Assembly (NCBI GenBank): GCA_048013815.1
Contig: CM106585.1
Coordinates: 19,158,001-19,222,000, forward strand
DNA: 64,000 bases
Source: Setoptus koraiensis
Lineage: Eukaryota > Arthropoda
Reading direction: 5' to 3'
A model generated the notes under the pieces. That model was not told where the DNA came from and ran no database searches. It was given only the letters and a program-made list of their open reading frames with translations. The position numbers and the translations under genes are program-made. This document shows positions 57,538-64,000 of this stretch, one piece after another. How positions within the stretch are numbered: the stretch's first letter is position 1; every line of letters begins with the position of its first letter.

Positions 57538-58476
57538 CTATGTGGCTGCGCTCCAATCAATTATTTCAGTGTCCGGCTCAGGAGGTTTAATCTTCTGGCC
57601 AGGATATGTGTATTGACTGTGAAGGCTCAGTGGTTCGCTTATAAGAGCATGCCCATGCTCGCTTTCTGACTGCATCTCAACATCATCAGATTTCACACTG
57701 TAAGATAAAGAAAGGTTCAACATATTGAGTTTTTGAAATACGGCGATCTGAGTGCAAGGCCCAAGATGCTGAGAATCAGGTAGCAGGTGCCCAACTCCAT
57801 CTACCGCGAAGAAATAGTCTGGATATTGGTTGGCAATTTGGCTGCACCAGTCCTTGAATTCCGCTCTTGTCCATTCAAACTTGTGATCCCAATGACGCAG
57901 TTTAGTTTTGTCGTCACCAAAAAATAACGAGTTAAATTCACGATTAGGTGTCGTTATCACCACTAGTTTAGGCCTGTAGATACCGAATACAGTGTGCGGA
58001 ATTTTCGCAAGTACATCTGGCTCTAGATGCTCAATGACCTCAACCATGGTTATAACGTCCGAGTTTAAAAGTCTGCAATCAGGATTGGTTATATCTCCCT
58101 GGTAGACATTGACTCGAAGATCCTGCAGTGTTCCAGGTCTGCCAAACAGGAAATCCCACGGCAATGGCTGAGCATGATAGTGAGACTCATATTCCAGAAC
58201 GTTGTAATCAATTTCAACAAAGTTACAAACACTTAGGTGATTTACGCTCTTGAGCAGGGTCATTAAACGGCAATTACCTGAGCCAAGATCTGTGACGGAA
58301 TTAATATTTGTCTCCTTCTCTAACAATTTCATTATATATGTGTATCGTTGCATGGACAAGGGTGGATTGAAAACTCGCTTGCTCTTAGTTTGATAAGTAT
58401 CCTGAGGTTTTCCCTTGTCGGCTATGTCACACATGGCATGGTTGGAAGCAATGTCGTTTGGTCCTTCGCATATCAT
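57538..58476 (-). CDS. Hen1: HEN1 small RNA 3'-terminal 2'-O-methyltransferase
   Basis: Single exon on the minus strand, 312 residues, ATG at 58476, TAG at 57538. It methylates the 2'-hydroxyl of the 3' end of piRNAs and Argonaute2-loaded siRNAs using S-adenosylmethionine, protecting them from tailing and decay. Marks in order: FNPPLSMQRY (36-45), SAM motif I VTDLGSGNCRL (61-71), motif II VEID (87-90), the metal-binding EVIEH (E146, E149, H150), TTPNREFNSLF (175-185) and RHWDHKFEWTRAEF (194-207), which supplies the last metal-ligand histidine. The domain order and size fit animal HEN1, which lacks the N-terminal La and dsRNA-binding domains of the plant enzyme. The last 60 residues are variable. 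It is intronless and convergent with the coiled-coil gene. Confidence 0.95.
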   Translation of the reverse strand: MICEGPNDIASNHAMCDIADKGKPQDTYQTKSKRVFNPPLSMQRYTYIMKLLEKETNINSVTDLGSGNCRLMTLLKSVNHLSVCNFVEIDYNVLEYESHYHAQPLPWDFLFGRPGTLQDLRVNVYQGDITNPDCRLLNSDVITMVEVIEHLEPDVLAKIPHTVFGIYRPKLVVITTPNREFNSLFFGDDKTKLRHWDHKFEWTRAEFKDWCSQIANQYPDYFFAVDGVGHLLPDSQHLGPCTQIAVFQKLNMLNLSLSYSVKSDDVEMQSESEHGHALISEPLSLHSQYTYPGQKIKPPEPDTEIIDWSAAT

Positions 58477-61126
58477 GATGCAATAATCAATAAATGAGAT
58501 CCTTGTTAAATAGTGTTATATGGTGATAATGAATTGGCAATGTTGGAATGTTATACAAAATAGTTGATGGATAAATAATCCAAATAATAGCAATGAGCGA
58601 AGTGTGTTGTGAATATCCGTGACATGCCTGACAACTGTGAGTATCGGAGGCCCTCTGGACTTGAGTGTTTGCTAGGTCAGTGAATTTTAGCCTTGAAATT
58701 GAGCCATTGTTGCATGTTGCTTTGCAAATGGCCCAGAACAGTGCACTGGTCGTGCGTACATGATAATCATAAAATACCGAGAGTATTGTTGTTGTTTCGG
58801 GTAGAGGGCGTAACTTTCCCGGAGTTGATTGTTGATAGAGAAAGCATCAGCAAGACCGATGAAAGCCGCGACTCGCGAGCAAAATTGGCGGATCGGACAA
58901 AAAGCACGCACAGCACACACGCTGTAAAAATGGGTTGATGTGGTGCGTGTGCGGCGCGCGTCGGTCATCCGCGTTGGTCGGCGAGCCAGCTTTGTCGCAG
59001 CGCAAGGTCGCTAGCACTTGACGATGGCCGCTGCGAAAACATGTGCATGTCGTAAACAAGTGCGCAGCTCCGCATGGCGCGTCCTGAACGAAGAGGGCGT
59101 GCCCGGCGCTTGGGCATTCCCCAAACGAGCAGGCGATCAGCTGCTGTCGCGGGCAGGCTTCAAGCGTGTGCAATCTGTGCGGTTTTACATTGTATTGGCA
59201 GCGTATTCGCCCGCGGATTTGGCGCGCAAACTAGATGCGGTCACCGCGGAATCACTCTAGATCCAGGCACTTTTGCGTTGACATCGTCAGTGGATATATT
59301 TTCACATTCATGATGGACCTCACCTTCAATTGGTTACCAATGGCCAACGGTCGTTGTTTGGAACGTCCTGCCAGAAAAACAGCGACGAGATGGATACTTT
59401 TCCATTAAATGCATTGGACCGATCATCGGATGCAAGATTTTTCAACCAACTCGGGAGCGACTTTCGATGAGTCTGCCGAAACTAACAAGACTTCTGAAAC
59501 GATTATTTATAAAATAGCGAGGCTCGCTCTGAATGGTTGCAAGGCACAAAATGACATGAACTATCTGGATGGAGGCATGGGTAGTAATGATACGATTCGA
59601 AAATGGATCAAAGCAGTTCAGCACTATATTGATATTTACTCTGCTGCAAGATGTGGTGCAAAAAACTAAAGACAGAAATGAAAGCTAAACGATAAACAAA
59701 TATGCACTCCGGACTCGGCCAGACGGCGCTGCAGATGAACGACCCCAGATATTCTATCTGGCGGATAAAATTGACCACTTCGATGCGGGCCTCAAATGTT
59801 TCACGCAATCAAGAAATCCTGCTGACGGGTTGCCGAAGCGTCCGCTAGACACATCAAAATGTCCCATCGCTCAATATATCAATGTTTCCGTTTTTCTATA
59901 CTATTCAGCTGGGAATCATCGATATCGGTTTGTATGGACGACATTTGTACTCGTCGTCAGACAAAATTTGTCGGATTTGAATGCGATGGGCTAGGAATTG
60001 GCACAAAATCATCCAACTGTATGCTTCCACTTTTGGTCAATAGATGGCCCAGCCTATTGCGCAAGGTGAGTCAAGCAAGGCCGGACTCAGGTAACTTAAG
60101 TGGAGAGTGGTCAAAGGTGTAGCGCACTTTCAGATGAGCCAGTTCTTCCTCATTCCCTACAGGTTCTTTCTGTTGTGGCTTGCAAAATCATTAGGTTGGC
60201 CAGCGTTAAACCAGCTCAAGTGGAAGCGCCGATGCAGCATAACTAAAACATGTCCTCCTCATGTTTCAATATCACAACCATATTATTCGTTCGTATAGCC
60301 AGCAAGCAGACTGCAGACATAGTACACAGGCATAAAAAATCACAAACAAAACGTAGAGAAAAGCTGCAAAAGAAGTTTAAGACTGGACGAGATAATGACC
60401 TTCACACGACGTCTACCTGTTGCAAACTAGCTCCTTCTCTCATTCTTTGCTTCATTTACCTCGTCGGACTTCTCTCTCTCTGCCTTATCAACTTTATCTC
60501 CAGCGTCATTGTTTGGCCTATCCAACAACGTCCGAAAAACAAGCTTCTACATTTTCGATTGGTCGCAACATTTTATATGGTAGCGTTGAGTTAGTGGCGT
60601 GAGTTGAGCCGAGCTGCTGCTATGCTATAGGCTATGTGTATGTAGCTGGCCACAGTATGTTGTAGTTATAGCAACAACCACCCTGACCGTCGAAAAACAT
60701 TTGCCTCTAGCTCCGCCGAATCTTTTCATCTATCTTTTTGTCCACACACACTCACACAAACACACCTGAACTTCTTTGACACTGCTTCTTTCAGTATTTT
60801 CGGATCGGATCGGATGCTGATGTGTACACGTTTGTTTGCATAGAAGTGTAGATGTGTGTAGCAATAGTGCTAAGTTAACCAATCGAGATAATAGACAACT
60901 AAAGAAATTACACTAATTGAAATAGCAACAGCAAGCATATCGCGCTCATATTGAGGCAGTCAAACAATTTACTCACTGATAATAGTCTGAAAGTCTCTTT
61001 AATCCCAGGAAAAGGCTTAATCAAGCGGAAGTGCTCAACGCAATCAGCAAACACAATATAACAAAGAAGGAGATAATTTTCCCTCTCTTTGATTAGAAAA
61101 GTCAATCCAACGAATCACAAATCAAA
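58477..61126. other. Region between Hen1 and the CUB gene, no supportable gene
   Basis: A CpG-rich block at about 58900-59260 includes a 78-codon frame from ATG 59024, and an 86-codon frame begins at 59409. Neither has a recognised domain, splice partner or signal. A frame at 60250-60594 has one hydrophobic stretch only. The interval holds the Hen1 promoter and, at its right end, the CUB gene promoter. Confidence 0.5.
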
Positions 61127-62788
61127 ATGTTCAAGTTACTGGCAGTGATTGTTACACTATTAGCTTGCTCAGTAGCACTCACAAATGCACAATATAACCG
61201 TCCATCGTTACCCGGTATTGTTAGCATAATCAGATTCCAAAATACCGCCTGTAGCAACGAAAATCAAGAATCAGGAACATGTTTAGCCGACGCTGAATGT
61301 ACCAGAAGAGCAGGTATCAATATTGGTTCGTGTGCAAACGGATACGGAGCTTGTTGTTCGTTCAAGGTGAGTGAAACCTTTCCTTTAATTTAGGCCTGCA
61401 ATCTAAACACACAGTGCGAGCTTATAATGTGATTAGATTAGACTAATTACAACAAATACTACGATCAAAACAACTGGACAGATGAATAAACAATCATCGT
61501 TGCCACCAATTTGACTGAATAAACTAATTAATGATGATGCAATAATGACATTACTTAATAACATCACTATCACACTTATAGTTCACATGCGGAGGTACCA
61601 CAAACCAAAATGAGACAGTCTTTGTCAATCCAAACTATCCAAAGGGCGAGAACGGCACTGACACCTGTCAAGTGACCATTGAAAAAGCAACCAATGTCTG
61701 CCAATTGAGACTAGGTGAGTTCATCGACACACAATATCCGCCATTACATAACTTAATAAACTAATTCAAATAGAATAATGTTCAAAATTTAAATTTGAAT
61801 TTGAATCACCAAATCAACACCACCAAACGAACAGATTTCGAGGAATTCACTCTGGCCCAACCAGATGAGAACGGTCTGTGTACAACTGATTCGTTTATGG
61901 TGAGAACAACCGTCGGAGAAAGATTGCCAATCTTGTGTGGAGACAATGCCGGACAACACAGTAAGTTATCTGACATGCCACTCTTTCTCAACCTCAACCA
62001 AGCAAACATCACATTTTTGTAGCATTAGATATATAACATTGATGATTATTTTGCCGTTTTCTTTTGCCAATAATTGAATAACAGTCTACATTGATATGGG
62101 TCGTGGTAGCGCCAATCCTGTTGTACTATCGGTTGTGTCTAACGGCGAAAGAATCACCAGAAGATGGAAGATCAAGATCAACATGATCAATTGTAACAAC
62201 TTAGATATGGCTCCATCCGGATGTATGCAATACTTCAGAAAGCCATCTGAGGTCATTAAGAGTTTCAATTTCGGTTCTCGCATTGAAGGTAGAGCAAGAT
62301 ATTTGTCTAATCTGAGGTATACCTCATGTATTAGAGTTGAAGAGAATTTCTGCGCCATTAAGTGGGAAACTGAGACTCTACAATCGTTCAGCTTTGGTGC
62401 CCCATTCGAAGGTAAGCTCTCAGACGCATTTTCAAAAATTCAAATCTAATAGCTTCATATATTTCAACGTTCGACTAACATACCATTTCTCTCTCTTTCT
62501 TTTTTCGTTGCCAATTAAGCAGCTGGAAACTTGACTGAACTTGGTGGATCAACCGGTGGCATGTGTAATGCAGATGATTTCATTGGTGTCGACCAGGGTA
62601 GCAATGACGGTATTGGGCCAGGCGAAGACAGATTTTGTGGTACTAAACTGTTGGAATCCAATGTAATCATCTCCAGATCGAAACCATTCCAACTAAAGGT
62701 CAGATCGAATGCCGATCAGACACAAAATGCCCTCAATAGCCAAGTAGGATTCTCGCTACGATATGTACAACTACCGTGTGTCATCTAG
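61127..62788 (+). CDS. Secreted CUB-domain protein
   Basis: Five exons, 61127-61366, 61582-61714, 61835-61960, 62085-62411 and 62523-62788 (TAG); 363 residues. Signal peptide MFKLLAVIVTLLACSVALTN. Residues 37-79 have the arthropod cysteine pattern in which a C and GTC, EC, SC and ACC cluster precede the CUB domain (ESGTCLADAECTRRAGINIG, then GYGACCSF). The next part, from FTCGGTTNQNETVFVNPNYP, is CUB-like. It is followed by a long cysteine-rich region with the CADDF-like segment CNADDFIGVDQG near the end. This belongs to a widespread but uncharacterised family of arthropod secreted CUB proteins. Intron phases are 0, 1, 1, 1. The last acceptor is a tandem AAGCAG. A candidate poly(A) signal is at 63224. 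Function unknown. Confidence 0.88.
62517..62522 (+). promoter_or_regulatory. Tandem NAGNAG splice acceptor
   Basis: AAGCAG precedes exon 5 of the CUB gene. Both AGs keep the frame: the distal one gives a single alanine at the junction, the proximal one gives two. CAG is the stronger site by consensus, so I used 62523 as exon start. Confidence 0.5.
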
Positions 62789-63661
62789 TGATTGAATAGT
62801 CTGTGGCATGTAACAAAACCAACCTATTATCCCACAACAGTTTATTTTTGTCAGCGGTATGTCTATATGATCATATAGTTGGAATAAGTCATATCTATGT
62901 CCACGCATACGGATAAATTATATTGATTAAAAACTAAAAATCTAGACCAATGTCATGTCATCTAGATGAAAGATGCCAATCACGTTGGTTAGCAACTATT
63001 TATTCCAAACACACTCACAACACCAATGATCGCACATTAACCACCAGAGTATCATCTTAGTCCGTGAGACTATTTATTTATTACTGAGCTCATCATTTTT
63101 CGCCATGATCATTTTATCGTGGGCAAAATAATCAATGGCCTAAATGACAGCAAACAATAACGAGAAGAGAAAGAAAAAAGATAAACTCCACGCAACACAA
63201 TGGACGACTCACTCATTGTAAACAATAAAATTCCTCAACTTCAAGTTGATACAAACAGTCTAAAACTATTCTTTACTTATGTCAATCAATGTTCTTCAAT
63301 GATTTGCTAGTTTCTATCTACATTTATTCGATCTCATGTTATCTTTTCGGAGTTTTGTGCTCTAGACTGTAGTGTTAGTGCTCCTCTTCAACCTAGAATA
63401 GGGGACGCCACTCAAAACGGTCTAAGTACATCTTTGTATGTTCTTTTGTTGGTTAATTGTGTTATTTGTCGGCCCATTGAGTCGATCATGATCAACAACA
63501 CAGCACTCACAGGTGAAACAACTCGTCGAATTGGGCAAACTAAAAAAAGAAGAGCAACAAAGAATTTGCTCTAAATTTTGCTGCCGACCATTGCTCAGCA
63601 GTAATTGCATACAACTAACTGTTTTTTATTTGTTATTGATCACTGATAATGTTGCCTGGTT

Positions 63662-63719
<58 letters not shown>

Positions 63720-64000
63720 GTGGATACCGCGGTACAACCTTATATGTTATACAACAACAACGACAACAGGTAAAATTGATGCGAAAGAAGACTTGTAAAC
63801 TTGTTATGCAACCTCCAGTTACCTGTTGTCGTTGTTTGGCATTGTTGAGCTCGATTTTTCACCGGCCAACCACTCAGATTGGTCTCACCAATTGACTATT
63901 GCAGCGAAGGCAGCAGCAGCAGCCACAGCAAAGATTATTTAGGTGATAGCTGAGCAGATGTTTTATTTGTTGGTCACTATTAATAGTTCAGTCATGCTGT
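62789..64000. other. CUB 3' flank and noncoding DNA
   Basis: It includes AATAAA at 63224-63229 and a long GT microsatellite at 63664-63718. No further gene is supportable before the window end. Confidence 0.6.
63664..63718. repeat. GT27 microsatellite
   Basis: About 55 bases of uninterrupted GT dinucleotides, the longest simple dinucleotide array in the window and a candidate Z-DNA-forming sequence. Confidence 0.95.

Noticed and set aside
59024-59669. Two short frames (59024-59260 and 59409-59669)
   Set aside because: Both start with ATG and look mildly protein-like, but no family, splice partner or conserved motif is visible. A database search of both peptides would decide.
60250-60594. 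114-codon frame with a hydrophobic stretch
   Set aside because: A single hydrophobic segment without family resemblance, in DNA where alternative frames are equally open.
1-64000. Transposons, retroelements, CRISPR arrays and operons
   Set aside because: No reverse transcriptase, transposase or integrase peptide, no long terminal repeats and no prokaryotic features were found on either strand.

Overview
The window is animal nuclear DNA, most probably from an arthropod. The genes are intron-split with GT/AG junctions, most have eukaryotic start and poly(A) signals, proteins carry long Q and N runs, and there is an insect-type gustatory receptor, a Drosophila-type KCNQ channel, an animal HEN1 methyltransferase and an arthropod-style CUB protein. 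The mix fits a mite or another chelicerate, but the sequence alone does not settle the species. No viral fossil, LTR element or other clear mobile element was seen.

Layout. 1-5.5 kb: no gene, some minisatellites. 5.5-18.5 kb (+): one KCNQ (Kv7) potassium channel gene. I could rebuild its eleven coding exons, including an unusually long Q/N/S-rich N-terminal extension. Its first intron holds a four-copy array of PAR-bZIP/NFIL3 (D-box) sites. 19.7-32 kb: a more AT-rich cluster of mostly secreted proteins, with a CAP-domain protein (+), a gustatory receptor (+), a pair of saposin-type proteins in inverted orientation (- and +), two intact trypsin-like proteases (+ and -) and a third, truncated protease pseudogene (-). 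The cluster was shaped by one inverted and one direct segmental duplication. 32-36 kb: noncoding, probably promoter and 5' UTR, with a possible orphaned first exon on the minus strand. 36-40.6 kb (+): two large exons of an unrecognised N/S/Q-rich protein whose 3' end I cannot find. 40.6-54.8 kb: no supportable gene. 54.8-57.2 kb (+): an unrecognised S/N-rich protein with a C-terminal coiled coil. 57.5-58.5 kb (-): intronless Hen1. 58.5-61.1 kb: nothing convincing. 61.1-62.8 kb (+): a five-exon secreted CUB protein. The window ends in noncoding DNA with a long GT microsatellite.

How the parts relate. KCNQ, Hen1 and the two large low-complexity proteins look like housekeeping or neuronal genes with no functional link to each other. 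The 19.7-32 kb block looks like a lineage-specific secreted/sensory cluster. Its most striking feature is the saposin pair. Promoters, introns and UTRs of the two copies are nearly identical, but two coding patches, one in the middle of each saposin-like domain, differ at well over half of their residues. That pattern suggests diversifying selection or patchwork gene conversion, and it is the best candidate here for an undescribed biological system (a secreted, specificity-variable lipid/membrane-binding protein family).
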